Assembly (NCBI RefSeq): GCF_019966545.1
Contig: NZ_JAIMIC010000006.1
Span: 62,001-126,000 of the forward strand
DNA from: Heliomarina baculiformis
GTDB taxonomy: Bacteria > Pseudomonadota > Alphaproteobacteria > Rhodobacterales > Rhodobacteraceae
Reading direction: 5' to 3'
Length of the DNA: 64,000 nt
Positions 25,636 to 34,684 of the stretch are shown in pieces. The position numbers and the translations under genes are program-made. Under the pieces are notes generated by a model, which searched no databases, was not told the DNA's origin, and saw only the letters and a program-made list of their open reading frames with translations. Every line of letters starts with the position of its first letter. Positions within the stretch are counted from its first letter, which is position 1.

Positions 25636-26895
25636 TCAGCGTTTATACGGATCGTCGAGCGCCGGAAGGAGTTTGCCGGTGCAGTCGCCGAAGCCAATCG
25701 TGTAGCCATCGCCACGGGCGGCGCCGCGCAGGGTCAGCGTATCATTGTCTTCAAGGAAGCTGCGGGTCTCTCCGGTGTCGAGGGTGACGGGTTCCTTGCC
25801 GCCCCAGCTCAGTTCGATGAGCGAGCCGCGTTCGGTCTTGCCGGGGCCGGAGATGGTACCCGAGCCGAGCAGGTCGCCGACATACATCGGGCTGCCCGCC
25901 GTGCTGTGATGCGCGAGCTGCTGGGCCGAGGAGTAGTACATTTCCTTGTAGTTCGTGCGCGCGATGATGGTGGTTTCGGATTTGCCTTCGGGTGCGAGGG
26001 CGACTTCGAGTTCGATGTCATAGAGCATCGGACCGCAATCCTTGAGGTGGTCAAGCAGTTCCACTTCACGCTCAGGCGTATCCGTACGGAAGGGTTCGAG
26101 CGCCGGTTTGGTCACGATCCACGGGCTGATGGTGGTGGCCGTCGCCTTGGCCTGGAAGGGACCGAGCGGTTGATATTCCCAAGCCTGGATATCGCGAGCA
26201 GACCAGTCGTTCAGCAGCACGTAGCCGAAGATATTGTCATCGGCCTCCTGCACAGTTATCGGGCCGGTGCTGTCGGTGCCGACAATGGCCCCCATTTCCA
26301 GTTCCAGATCGAAGCGGGCGCAGGGGGCGAACCGGGGCTTGTCGTCATCCGGGCCCTTGAGCTGGCCCCAGGGGCGGCGGATCTCGGTGCCGCTGACATA
26401 GACCGAGGAGGCGCGCCCGTTATAGCCGATTGGGATGTGCAGCCAGTTGGGGGGCAGCGCGTTTTCCGCGCCCCGGAACATCGTGCCGATATTGGTGGCG
26501 TGATGCTTGCCTGCGTAGAAATCGGTGTATTCCGATACCATGAAAGGCATGTGCAGGGTGGCATCCGCCATCGGGACAAGCAGTTCCTCGACCGCTTCCC
26601 GCTCATCCGCGCCGTCGGCCAGCAGGTCGGTCAGCCGCGCGCGCAGGGCGGCCCAGACGGCGGGACCTTCGGCCATCAGGTCGTTCCAGAAAGGGACATC
26701 GAACAGCGGATAATCGGCCAACGCGATCAGACCGGTTTCCTCGGCCGCCGCCATGTCGAGGATCATGTCGCCGATGGCGACGCCGCAGCGGGGTTCATCC
26801 TCGCCGATGGAGAATACTCCGTAGGGCAGGTTGTTCAGAGGAAACGGATGCGCCGGGTCATTTGCGCTGTCGATCCAGCTTTTCTTGAGGGGCAT
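25636..26895 (-). CDS. fahA: Fumarylacetoacetase
   Basis: FahA hydrolyses fumarylacetoacetate to fumarate and acetoacetate, the last step of homogentisate breakdown. The 419-residue protein begins with the N-terminal FAA domain (KKSWIDSANDPAHPFPLNNL) and the C-terminal catalytic fold follows (VSEYTDFYAGKHHATNIGTM, GYNGRASSVYVSGTEIRRP, DLELEMGAIVG, NDWSARDIQAWEYQPLGPF). The conserved metal-binding Asp/Glu and the Lys/His residues are present. The length is normal. The acetoacetate could feed the thiolase encoded at 30027-31196. Confidence 0.95.
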   Translation of the reverse strand: MPLKKSWIDSANDPAHPFPLNNLPYGVFSIGEDEPRCGVAIGDMILDMAAAEETGLIALADYPLFDVPFWNDLMAEGPAVWAALRARLTDLLADGADEREAVEELLVPMADATLHMPFMVSEYTDFYAGKHHATNIGTMFRGAENALPPNWLHIPIGYNGRASSVYVSGTEIRRPWGQLKGPDDDKPRFAPCARFDLELEMGAIVGTDSTGPITVQEADDNIFGYVLLNDWSARDIQAWEYQPLGPFQAKATATTISPWIVTKPALEPFRTDTPEREVELLDHLKDCGPMLYDIELEVALAPEGKSETTIIARTNYKEMYYSSAQQLAHHSTAGSPMYVGDLLGSGTISGPGKTERGSLIELSWGGKEPVTLDTGETRSFLEDNDTLTLRGAARGDGYTIGFGDCTGKLLPALDDPYKR

Positions 26896-26934
26896 GGTGG
26901 TCCTTTTTGATTTGGGCCGGAGCGGCGGGCGCGA

Positions 26935-27036
26935 TCAGTCCTTGTCGCGGTTGCGTCTCTGCAACCAGCGGATACCGACGAAAAGCGCAGCGAAGATGAC
27001 GATCCAGAAGATCAGGTCGAGCAGAGCAGTGTTCAT
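26935..27036 (-). CDS. 33-residue single-pass membrane micropeptide
   Basis: The frame begins at ATG 27034-27036, overlaps the hmgA stop as ATGA (27033-27036) and ends at TGA 26935-26937. The product is [20 protein letters not shown] followed by [13 protein letters not shown]: one hydrophobic helix (about residues 4-22) and a basic tail, which predicts a cytoplasmic C-terminus. It sits exactly between hmgA and fahA with 39 bp to fahA. The four-base overlap with hmgA and the clean membrane-helix/basic-tail pattern argue for a real gene. I know no named family. It might tether an enzyme to the membrane. Confidence 0.7.
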   Translation of the reverse strand: MNTALLDLIFWIVIFAALFVGIRWLQRRNRDKD

Positions 27037-28394
27037 TTCTTGCCGGGTGTCCCGTCGAATTTCTTTTCGATATCGCTCCAGCAGTCGATGTAATCGTCCT
27101 GCAGCGGCGCTTCCTCGGCGGCGAAGCGGGTCAGGTGCTGCGGGAACCGGGTTTCGAACATGAATGACATGGTCTGATCCAGCTTGTCGGGGCCGAGATT
27201 GGCGTTGGACGCCTTTTCAAAGGCCTCCTTGTCGGGCCCGTGCGGCAGCATCATGTTGTGTAGGCTCATGCCGCCCGGGACGAAGCCCTGCGGTTTCGCA
27301 TCGTACTGGCCATAGATATTGCCCATCAGTTCGGACATGACGTTCTTGTGGTACCAGGGCGGGCGGAAAGTATCCTCCATCACCATCCAGCGTTCGCGGA
27401 ACAGCACGAAATCGATATTTGCTGTGCCTTCGACCCCGCTGGGCGCCGTCAGTACGGTAAAGATCGACGGATCGGGATGGTCGAACAGGATCGACCCGAT
27501 GGGGCAGTAATTGCGCAGGTCGTATTTCACCGGCGCGTAATTGCCGTGCCATGCCACCACATCCAGCGGCGAATGACCGATCCTGGTCTCATGGAACTGG
27601 CCGCACCACTTGATCGTCACGGTCGAGGGGGTTTCGCGGTCCTCAAAGGCGGCAACGGGCGTTTTGAAATCGCGCCGGTTCGCCATGCAGTTCGCGCCGA
27701 TCGGGCCACGGCCGGGCAGGTCGAACTTCTGGCCGTAATTCTCGCAGACGAAACCGCGCGCTGGTCCTTCGAGCACTTCGACACGGTAGAGCAGCCCGCG
27801 CGGCAGGATGGCGATTTCCTTGGGCTCAAGGTCGATGATGCCAAGCTCGGTTGCAAAGCGCAGGCGTCCCTCCTGCGGGACCACCAGCAATTCACTGTCG
27901 GCGGAATAGAAATAGGCGTCCTCCATCGAGGTATTCACGAGGTAGATATGGCTTGCCATGCCGACCTGCGTGTTCACATCGCCCGCCGTGGTCATGGTGC
28001 GCATCCCAGTCAGCCATGTCAGGCTTTCGCCGGCATGGGGCACCGCGTCCCATCGGTATTGGCCCAGCGAGGTGACGTTTTCGACCACATGCGGCGCCGA
28101 TTTCCAATAGGGCAGATCGATGCGTTCGTAGCGGTGCGAATGTTTGACCGAGGGGCGGATGCGATAACACCAGGTACGTTCGTTCTGATGGCTCGGCGCG
28201 GTGAATGCCGTGCCGGAAAGCTGTTCGCCGTACAGACCGTAATTAACCTTTTGCGGGCTGTTCTGGCCCTGCGGCAGGGCGCCGGGCAGCGCTTCGGTTT
28301 CGAAATCATTGCCGAAACCGGGCATGTAGCCTTCGGTCGTGCCAGCGGATTGCGCCGCCTGCACCATATTATGCGGGTTGCTGGGCCGATTCAT
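27033..28394 (-). CDS. hmgA: Homogentisate 1,2-dioxygenase
   Basis: HmgA opens homogentisate to maleylacetoacetate with a non-heme Fe(II). The 453-residue protein begins [20 protein letters not shown] after about 20 residues and contains [54 protein letters not shown] and [13 protein letters not shown], which carry the conserved His and Glu ligands. The start at 28394 is supported by GGGGAGGAG 5 bases upstream; the frame runs open far upstream, but that part overlaps the divergent marR gene and is not HmgA-like. It heads the minus-strand catabolic operon next to a MarR regulator. Confidence 0.96.
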   Translation of the reverse strand: MNRPSNPHNMVQAAQSAGTTEGYMPGFGNDFETEALPGALPQGQNSPQKVNYGLYGEQLSGTAFTAPSHQNERTWCYRIRPSVKHSHRYERIDLPYWKSAPHVVENVTSLGQYRWDAVPHAGESLTWLTGMRTMTTAGDVNTQVGMASHIYLVNTSMEDAYFYSADSELLVVPQEGRLRFATELGIIDLEPKEIAILPRGLLYRVEVLEGPARGFVCENYGQKFDLPGRGPIGANCMANRRDFKTPVAAFEDRETPSTVTIKWCGQFHETRIGHSPLDVVAWHGNYAPVKYDLRNYCPIGSILFDHPDPSIFTVLTAPSGVEGTANIDFVLFRERWMVMEDTFRPPWYHKNVMSELMGNIYGQYDAKPQGFVPGGMSLHNMMLPHGPDKEAFEKASNANLGPDKLDQTMSFMFETRFPQHLTRFAAEEAPLQDDYIDCWSDIEKKFDGTPGKK

Positions 28395-28428
28395 ATGAAC
28401 TCCTCCCCTTGTTCTGGGCATGAGGTAA

Positions 28429-28446
28429 TAGTTGATTTTGTAACTA
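28429..28446. promoter_or_regulatory. Inverted repeat in the hmgA-marR divergent promoter
   Basis: TAGTT (28429-28433) and AACTA (28442-28446) form a 5-bp inverted repeat with 8 bp between, an 18-bp span in the 72-bp gap between the two start codons. Size and place fit a MarR-type operator controlling both genes. The bases between are AT-rich and may overlap the -10 region of either promoter. Confidence 0.5.
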
Positions 28447-28466
28447 ACAACCGGCAAGAAGACCTG

Positions 28467-28898
28467 ATGAGTGAAAAAGATGACTTCGACCTGCAATATT
28501 TCCTGCCCTACATGCTGAACCAGGCGGCAGAGGAGTCCAGCATCGCCTTTCAGCGCCATTACAAGAATCGATATGGCATGCTGCGGACCGAATGGCGGGT
28601 TCTTTTCCACCTCGGCCGCTATGGCGAGATGACCGCCAAGGAGATCGGTGAACGCGCCCGTATTCACAAGACAAAGGTCAGCCGCGCCGTGCAAAAGCTG
28701 GCCGATCGCCGGTTCCTCACCCGAAAGAAGGACGAAAACGACCGCCGCTCGGAGCGGCTTGAACTGACGCAGGCGGGGTTGGCCGCTTATCGCGATCTGC
28801 GCGACGTGGCGCAGGAATACGACGCCAAACTGGTGTCTGGTTTCGATGCTGAAGACGTTGCAACCCTGCGCCGATTGCTGGCCCGGCTGGCGGGGTAG
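28467..28898 (+). CDS. MarR-family transcriptional regulator
   Basis: The 143-residue protein is a winged-helix regulator: [20 protein letters not shown], then [19 protein letters not shown] (recognition region, about 66-84) and [20 protein letters not shown] (wing). MarR proteins usually repress the adjacent divergent gene until an aromatic ligand binds. Here it is divergent from hmgA with a 72-bp gap holding an inverted repeat, so control of the homogentisate operon by homogentisate or a precursor is likely. The ribosome site is weak. Confidence 0.88.
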   Translation: MSEKDDFDLQYFLPYMLNQAAEESSIAFQRHYKNRYGMLRTEWRVLFHLGRYGEMTAKEIGERARIHKTKVSRAVQKLADRRFLTRKKDENDRRSERLELTQAGLAAYRDLRDVAQEYDAKLVSGFDAEDVATLRRLLARLAG

Positions 28899-29024
28899 CG
28901 ACCGGTAGTACCGAAATATCATCCGCACCGGATGCAGGGCATATTAAATACAACCTCCGAAGGAACCGAAAGCGGGGTAAATGGTTCATTATGGCTGGCC
29001 AGACCGGCCTTGGGGGCATGACAC

Positions 29025-29981
29025 ATGCAGATTTTCGCCTGTCCGGAATGCGGACAAAACCTCTACTTCAGAAACACCCAGTGCGCCTGCGGCCAGCAGG
29101 TGTTTTTCGATCCTGACCGACAGGTCATGCTTGCCGATGGTAAGGCCTGTGCCAATCGCGAAGAGATCTCGTGCAACTGGATCGCCGAGACCAATGGCTA
29201 TTGCCGGTCTTGCGCAATGACGGAAACCGTGCCGGATACCGACCACCCCGAAAACCTTCGGCTTTGGCTGGAAACGGAAACAGCCAAGCGCTGGATGCTG
29301 GCCAACCTTTCCCGCTGGGGCTGGTTCACGCCGTCGGACAAAGGCGCGCGCCCGGTTTTCAAGTTGCTGTCGGAAAACACGGCAAAAGGCGAAGCCGACG
29401 TCATCATGGGTCATGGAAACGGGGTCATCACCATCAACGTTTCCGAAGCGAGCGACGCGACCTTGAGCGAAAGACAGGAAAAGCTGGGCGAGCTTTACCG
29501 GACCATGCTCGGCCATATGCGGCACGAGATGGCGCATTTCCTGCATCTGCGGCTAAGCGAGGAAGACGGGTTTCCCGACCGTTTCCGCGCGGTGTTCGGT
29601 GATGAGCGCGAGGACTACGGCCAAGCGCTCAAACGGCACTACGATCAGCCGAAAGAAGCGGGAGAGCAGTACATCACCAGCTATGCGAGCGCGCATCCGC
29701 ATGAGGACTGGGCCGAGACAACGGCGCATCTTTTGCACCTTGTCGATCTGCTCGACAGCGTCGCGGCAACGCGGCTTTCCCTGCCCGAAGGCCCGCCCGA
29801 CGGGTATGACACTTATGCGGACGATGATTTCGAGCGTATCCTGACCTGGGCCATCGACACATCGCTGGCGGTCAACCATATAAACCGGGCGATGGATCTT
29901 GCCGATCTTTATCCGTTTGTCCTGAAACCGGCGGTACGGGACAAGCTTGGGTTCGTTCACACACATCTGCGACGGGGGTGA
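29025..29981 (+). CDS. Zinc-ribbon putative metallopeptidase
   Basis: The 318-residue protein begins with a zinc-ribbon module (CPECGQ at 6-11, CACGQQ at 20-25, later CRSC at 60-63). It continues with a putative zinc metallopeptidase domain carrying HEMAHFLH (167-174; HExxH) and a downstream DYGQALKRHYDQP and HEDWAETTAHLLH that may supply further ligands. It matches the family annotated as putative zinc-binding metallopeptidase (zinc-ribbon plus Peptidase_Mx). No signal peptide, so it is probably cytoplasmic. Its substrate is unknown. It stands alone, converging with the thiolase gene at a shared hairpin. Confidence 0.82.
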   Translation: MQIFACPECGQNLYFRNTQCACGQQVFFDPDRQVMLADGKACANREEISCNWIAETNGYCRSCAMTETVPDTDHPENLRLWLETETAKRWMLANLSRWGWFTPSDKGARPVFKLLSENTAKGEADVIMGHGNGVITINVSEASDATLSERQEKLGELYRTMLGHMRHEMAHFLHLRLSEEDGFPDRFRAVFGDEREDYGQALKRHYDQPKEAGEQYITSYASAHPHEDWAETTAHLLHLVDLLDSVAATRLSLPEGPPDGYDTYADDDFERILTWAIDTSLAVNHINRAMDLADLYPFVLKPAVRDKLGFVHTHLRRG

Positions 29982-29984
29982 ATT

Positions 29985-30021
29985 GGCAACGGGCAGGCCG
30001 GAACCCGGCCCGCCCATTGCC
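29985..30021. terminator. Bidirectional hairpin between metallopeptidase and thiolase genes
   Basis: A 17-bp stem with two symmetrical mismatches (29985-30001 against 30005-30021) closes a 3-base AAC loop. It lies 3 bp after the metallopeptidase stop and 5 bp before the end of the convergent thiolase gene. U tracts are poor, but the position and size fit a two-way transcript end. Confidence 0.6.
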
Positions 30022-30026
30022 TTATG

Positions 30027-31196
30027 TCAAAGCGCCTCGATAATGGTGACGTTGGCGATACCGCCGCCTTCGCACATCGTCTGGAGACCATAGCGTTTGC
30101 CGCGCGCCCGCAGCGCATGAACCAGCGTGGTCATCAGCTTTGCGCCTGATCCGCCCAGCGGATGGCCAAGCGCAATGGCCCCGCCGTTGACGTTCAGCTT
30201 GTCAGGGTCCGCGCCCGTGTGCTGAAGCCATGCGAGCGGCACCGGCGCGAAGGCTTCGTTGACCTCGTAAAGATCAATGTCTTCGATCTTCATTCCGGCC
30301 CGTTTCAACGCCTTGTCCGTGGCAAAGAGCGGTTCCTCCAGCATCACCACCGGATCGCCCGCCGTCACCGTCAGCTCGTGTATCCGCGCGAGCGGCGTCA
30401 GACCGTGTTCCTTGAGCGCGCGTTCAGACACGACCATCACGGCCGCAGCGCCGTCGCAGATCTGGCTGGCGTTCCCGGCGGTGATCTTGCCGCCCTCGAC
30501 CAATGTGCGCAGGCCGCCGATGCTCTCCATCGTGGCATCGGGACGAATCCCCTCGTCCCGCGTGTGCATCTCGCTGCCATCTTCAGTGCGGATCTTGAGC
30601 GGCAGGATTTCATCGTCAAACGCGCCGCTATCGGCCGCCGCCGCCGCGCGCTGGTGGCTTTTGAGCGCGAAAGCGTCCAAATCCTCGCGGCTGTGCTGCC
30701 ATTTGTCCGCGATCATCTCCGCGCCGGTGAATTGTGAAAAGATGGTCTTCGGATAATTCCGGTCGATACCCGGGCTTGATGGGCTGCCCGGCTGCGGATG
30801 TTTCGACCAGCGACCGGTAGATCCCATGGCCACGCGACTCATGGATTCCGCACCGGCAGCGATGACGACATCCTGTACCCCGGACATGACCGCCTGCGCG
30901 GCAAAATGGATAGATTGCTGCGAGGACCCGCACTGCCGGTCGATGGTTACCGCCGGCACCGAGCGCGGCAGGTTCGAGGCGAGAACCGCATTGCGCCCGA
31001 AATGCAGCCCCTGCTCGCCTGCCTGACTGACACATCCCATGATCACGTCATCCACCGCATCCGGCGCGACACCGGCGCGCGCAACGACTTCGTCCAGCAC
31101 GGCAGCGGCCAAATCGACCGGATGCCAGCCGCTGACCCGACCGTCGCGCCGACCGCCCGCCGTGCGCGTGGCGGCGACGATAAATGCTTCTCCCAT
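30027..31196 (-). CDS. Acetyl-CoA C-acetyltransferase (thiolase)
   Basis: The 389-residue thiolase has its nucleophilic cysteine in TIDRQCGSSQQSIHF (Cys89), the NEAFAP loop (about 339) with the expected EVNEAFAPVPLAW sequence, GGAIALGHPLGGSGAK (about 345-361) and the second active Cys in QTMCEGGGIANV. It condenses or cleaves beta-ketoacyl-CoA. The adjacency of fahA, whose product is acetoacetate, and of ackA/pta suggests acetoacetyl-CoA or beta-oxidation work, but the chain-length preference is unknown. It is 34 bp downstream of the GST gene on the minus strand. A GGGAGGAG site precedes its ATG. Confidence 0.9.
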   Translation of the reverse strand: MGEAFIVAATRTAGGRRDGRVSGWHPVDLAAAVLDEVVARAGVAPDAVDDVIMGCVSQAGEQGLHFGRNAVLASNLPRSVPAVTIDRQCGSSQQSIHFAAQAVMSGVQDVVIAAGAESMSRVAMGSTGRWSKHPQPGSPSSPGIDRNYPKTIFSQFTGAEMIADKWQHSREDLDAFALKSHQRAAAAADSGAFDDEILPLKIRTEDGSEMHTRDEGIRPDATMESIGGLRTLVEGGKITAGNASQICDGAAAVMVVSERALKEHGLTPLARIHELTVTAGDPVVMLEEPLFATDKALKRAGMKIEDIDLYEVNEAFAPVPLAWLQHTGADPDKLNVNGGAIALGHPLGGSGAKLMTTLVHALRARGKRYGLQTMCEGGGIANVTIIEAL

Positions 31197-31230
31197 TGTT
31201 TTCTCCTCCCTGTTTATCGGCCCTGCCGGC

Positions 31231-31860
31231 TTACAGCTGCGCGCTGGGTCTCGACTTGATGTTCTCGTGCCATGCCTGCGTCGCGGTGAAATCTTCCGGA
31301 ATGCTCAGCTTGATGACTCGCGCAAATTCCACAAAGACAAAGGCGGTGATATCCGCCAGCGTCAGGTGATCGGTCGCAAGGAAGGGGCTTTCGCGCAGCC
31401 GGTTCTCGAGCATGTTGAAAAACGACTTGGCCCGTTTCATGCCCCGTTCGGCCAGCTCGGGGATCTGCTCGACATTTTCCTGACCGGTCAACGCCCTGCC
31501 TTTCATCCGGGGGTTGCCATTGCGCAGGGCTTCGGCGATGGGCTGGCCGCCCTGTATCTCGGCAACCGCGTTCCACATCAGCACCTGCCCCTTCTCCTCG
31601 GGGTTACGACCCATCAAAGGCGGCTCGGGGTGAAGCGCTTCGAGATAGGCGGCGATCCCTAGGTTTTCCGTCAGCGCGCTGCCGTTCTCGGTTATGAGCA
31701 CGGGGACCGTGGCGCGCGGATTGATCTTCAGAAACTCCGGCGAAAGCTGTTCGCCCGTGCCGATCGAGATTTCACGGGTTTCAATCGTCAAACCTTTCTC
31801 GGCAATGAACATGCGTGCCCGACGCGGGCTCGGGGCCGTGCTACAGTCGTAAAATATCAT
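31231..31860 (-). CDS. Glutathione S-transferase family protein
   Basis: The 209-residue protein has a thioredoxin-like N-terminal domain (FYDCSTAPSPRRARMFIAEK, then NPRATVPVLITENGSALTEN with the cis-Pro) and a helical C-terminal domain (HLTLADITAFVFVEFAR). The start at 31860 is chosen because GGAGAGGA lies 4-5 bases upstream; the frame is open for 30 more codons without a good site. The substrate is unknown; it could conjugate or isomerise aromatic breakdown products. It precedes the thiolase gene by 34 bp. Confidence 0.85.
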   Translation of the reverse strand: MIFYDCSTAPSPRRARMFIAEKGLTIETREISIGTGEQLSPEFLKINPRATVPVLITENGSALTENLGIAAYLEALHPEPPLMGRNPEEKGQVLMWNAVAEIQGGQPIAEALRNGNPRMKGRALTGQENVEQIPELAERGMKRAKSFFNMLENRLRESPFLATDHLTLADITAFVFVEFARVIKLSIPEDFTATQAWHENIKSRPSAQL

Positions 31861-31968
31861 GAAATCCTCTCCCACCGTCGGAACCGGGCAATGCCCGTTC
31901 GGACCAGAACTCTCCCAAGCCCTGACCTTAACAGGCAAATTGCGCGGCACAATCAGCCGGGGGGCAAG

Positions 31969-31994
31969 AAAATTTAATTTTCTTGTTAAATTTT
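31969..31994. promoter_or_regulatory. AT-rich inverted repeat between ackA and the GST gene
   Basis: AAAATTTAA (31969-31977) and TTAAATTTT (31986-31994) form a perfect 9-bp inverted repeat with an 8-bp spacer. It lies after the ackA stop and 109 bp upstream of the GST start (minus strand). It may be a weak terminator for ackA or an operator/promoter element for GST-thiolase. Confidence 0.35.
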
Positions 31995-32016
31995 CCTCGA
32001 AAATTTGGCGGCGTCG

Positions 32017-33156
32017 TCAGATATGATCCGCGACCGAGCGCGCGATCACCAGTTCCTCGTTGGTCGGAATGACAAGAATCTCGGCAGTCCCGTTACCGAT
32101 CCTCGTTTCTCTCTGCCGGTTTGCCGTTTGATCGAGAGAAAGTCCCAGAAACCCGAGCCCCTCGACAACCCGCTCGCGTATATCGGTTGCGTTTTCGCCG
32201 ACGCCACCGCTGAACACCAGCCCATCGAGACCGCCCAGCGCGGCGGCCATCGACCCGATTTCACGCCTGAGCCTCGCCAGGTAATAGTGAAGCGCCAGCG
32301 AAGCCTCCGGCGCTTCACTCGCTAGAAGTTCGCGCATGTCATTGCCGATCCCTGACAATCCTTTCAGCCCGCTATCGTGATATAGCAGCCGGGTCAGCTC
32401 CGCTGACGACATGCCTTGATCCATCAGGTAAAGCATCACACCGGGATCGAGCTGTCCGGGACGTGTCCCCATCACCAGGCCATCCAGCGCCGAGAACCCC
32501 ATTGTCGTGGCGATACTTTGCCCGTCCAGCAGACCGCAAAGCGACGCTCCGTTACCTAGATGGGCAACCACCACCCGGCCTTTGGCAAGGTCGGGATGAA
32601 CGCGGCGCAACTCCCCGGCGATGTAGTTGTAGGACAGGCCATGAAACCCGTAACGCCGGACGCCCTGTTCGTAATAGTGCAGAGGCAGACCGTAGGCATC
32701 GTTCACGAAAGGCTTCCTGCGATGAAACGCCGTATCGAAACACCCAATCTGAACCGCATGCGGAAAGGCAACCTGCGCAGCCAGAACCGCCGAGAGATTA
32801 TGCGGCTGATGCAGCGGGGCCAGAGGCACCAGTCTTTCCAGCGCCTCCATCGTAGCGGGATCGAGCCGTGCCGGTTCGCCAAAATCCGGCCCGCCATGCA
32901 CGATCCTGTGCCCGACACCGGCTACTTTTCGACCTTCCAATAACGGTTCGACCATGGTCAGGATGGCCTGCACCGCCGTTTCGTGATCTGTCGCATCGAT
33001 TGAAACAGGCTTATTACCGGCCAGCTTCAGCTCCGCCGCGCCGCCGATATTTTCCACCTGACCGACATGCAACAATTCGGGATCACCATCGCCGGTCAGG
33101 TAAACCGAGAATTTGATCGAAGAACTTCCAGCGTTCAGCGTCAGGATCGCACTCAT
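32017..33156 (-). CDS. ackA: Acetate kinase
   Basis: AckA interconverts acetyl phosphate plus ADP with acetate plus ATP. The 379-residue protein begins ILTLNAGSSSIKFSVYL, the N-terminal ASKHA phosphate-binding loop, and contains VGHRIVHGGPDF, FDTAFHRRKPF, RRYGFHGLSYNYI with the catalytic histidine, and VFSGGVGENATDIR. Its ATG overlaps the stop of the MaoC-Pta gene as ATGA (33153-33156), so the two are coupled. The partner suggests it may work on acyl phosphates from CoA esters other than acetyl-CoA too. Confidence 0.94.
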   Translation of the reverse strand: MSAILTLNAGSSSIKFSVYLTGDGDPELLHVGQVENIGGAAELKLAGNKPVSIDATDHETAVQAILTMVEPLLEGRKVAGVGHRIVHGGPDFGEPARLDPATMEALERLVPLAPLHQPHNLSAVLAAQVAFPHAVQIGCFDTAFHRRKPFVNDAYGLPLHYYEQGVRRYGFHGLSYNYIAGELRRVHPDLAKGRVVVAHLGNGASLCGLLDGQSIATTMGFSALDGLVMGTRPGQLDPGVMLYLMDQGMSSAELTRLLYHDSGLKGLSGIGNDMRELLASEAPEASLALHYYLARLRREIGSMAAALGGLDGLVFSGGVGENATDIRERVVEGLGFLGLSLDQTANRQRETRIGNGTAEILVIPTNEELVIARSVADHI

Positions 33157-34550
33157 TCGACAGTACTCCGCGCTGCGTGGAGCGCTGCGACCGCGCAGGA
33201 AGCCAAGCGCGATTTGTCGTCATCTGCCCGGCTGGTCAGGATGACCGGGCATCTGGCCCCCATCACGATTCCGGCTGACTGGGCATGGGCAAGATAGGTC
33301 AGTTCCTTGGCCAGCATATTGCCAGCTTCCATGTTCGGCGCCATCAGGATTTCGGCCCGGCCCGCCACGAGCGACTTGATGCCCTTGGTCATCGCGGCCC
33401 CGAGGTTGATCGCGTTGTCCATGGCCAGCGGCCCGTCCACCAGACCGCCGGTGATCTGGCCGCGATCCGCCATTTTCGACAGGATCGCCGCATCCAGCGT
33501 CGATGGGATCGCCGGGTTGACCTTTTCCACCGCCGACAACACGCCGACCTTCGGCTCGTCGATGCCGATGGAATGGGCAAGATAGATCGCGTTCTGGATG
33601 ATATCCGCCTTGGCCTGCAGGTCCGGAGAGATGTTTATCGCCGCATCCGTTACCATCAGCAGATGCTCAAGCCCCGGCACATCCATGACAAAGACATGGC
33701 TCAACCGGCGCGAGGTGCGCAAACCCGTCTCGCGCTTGACGATGGCCCCAAGGAAGACGTCCGTGTGCAGATGGCCCTTCATCAGGGCAGCCGCCTGCCC
33801 TTCGTGCACGAGTGCGACCGCCCGTTCCGCAGCCGCCTTGTGATCGGGCACATCGATGATCTGGTAGCCCGCAAGGCTCATGCCCGCTGCCTCGCCAGCC
33901 GCGACGATCTTTTCGGGATCACCGATCAGGATCGGGGTGATCAGCGTGTGCTCCGCCGCCAGTAATGCTCCGGCCAGCGCATCGGGTTCTTCCGGCGCGA
34001 CAACGGCGGTCGGGATCGGATCGAGCGGCGCGGCCAGTTCCAGCAGCCGGTCGAAATGCTTGTGGCTGCGCACCGTCAGCCCCGGCACATCAAGCGCCGT
34101 GAAATCCAGCGGCCTCTCGGGCGCGACCACCTGTGCCTCGCCCTCGACGATGGGGCGTCCGTCTTCAGTTTCGACCAAGGTATCGAAGCTGACAAGCCTG
34201 CCTTCGCCCTTGGCAGTCAGACGCACCTTGATCCTGAGCGTATCCCCCGCATGGGCCTGATTGACGAAACGCAGGGTCTGGCTGTGATAGGTCGTGCCCG
34301 GCCCGGGGAGGTCGCAGCCAAGCACGGCTGATATCAGCGATGCCATCCACATGGCCGGGGCGATGGCCTCGGGCTTGCCGTCCCCGTCGCCGTCCACCCG
34401 GGGCAGGTTCATCGGGTTCATGTTGCCCGAGGAATTGGCAAAGACGTAAAGATCCTCTGCCTTGAGCACGCGGGTCTGTTCCGCTTCCATGCCGACGCTC
34501 AGCGCATCATAGGGGGTGTTCTTCATGGCCCGTTTGGCTGGCTCGTTCAT
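33153..34550 (-). CDS. Bifunctional MaoC-like hydratase / phosphate acyltransferase
   Basis: The 465-residue protein joins an N-terminal hotdog MaoC-like enoyl-CoA hydratase domain (DLYVFANSSGNMNPMNL, then GPGTTYHSQTLRFVN, about 15-140) to a phosphate acetyl/butyryltransferase domain (about 165-460; VLSAVEKVNPAIPSTLDA, VDGPLAMDNAINLGAAMTKG, LMAPNMEAGNMLAKEL). It is coupled to ackA. The pair would turn an acyl-CoA into an acyl phosphate and then acid plus ATP. This fusion is known in alphaproteobacteria; the hydratase domain hints at an enoyl- or hydroxyacyl-CoA substrate. Confidence 0.9.
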   Translation of the reverse strand: MNEPAKRAMKNTPYDALSVGMEAEQTRVLKAEDLYVFANSSGNMNPMNLPRVDGDGDGKPEAIAPAMWMASLISAVLGCDLPGPGTTYHSQTLRFVNQAHAGDTLRIKVRLTAKGEGRLVSFDTLVETEDGRPIVEGEAQVVAPERPLDFTALDVPGLTVRSHKHFDRLLELAAPLDPIPTAVVAPEEPDALAGALLAAEHTLITPILIGDPEKIVAAGEAAGMSLAGYQIIDVPDHKAAAERAVALVHEGQAAALMKGHLHTDVFLGAIVKRETGLRTSRRLSHVFVMDVPGLEHLLMVTDAAINISPDLQAKADIIQNAIYLAHSIGIDEPKVGVLSAVEKVNPAIPSTLDAAILSKMADRGQITGGLVDGPLAMDNAINLGAAMTKGIKSLVAGRAEILMAPNMEAGNMLAKELTYLAHAQSAGIVMGARCPVILTSRADDDKSRLASCAVAALHAARSTVE

Positions 34551-34684
34551 TGCTCTGCGTTCCTATTGCGAATTCTGGCCGGATTGGCGCAAGGGGCGAA
34601 AATGGCCGTGCACAACCCGTACAGCATCCGTACACAACTTATATGCCGCTCGTATGTCACCTCGTGGACAGGTCAGAAGCGGAA

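Noticed and set aside
27033-28928. HmgA as a 631-residue protein with a long N-terminal extension
   Set aside because: The extension overlaps the divergent MarR gene and is not HmgA-like; a strong ribosome site precedes the ATG at 28394.
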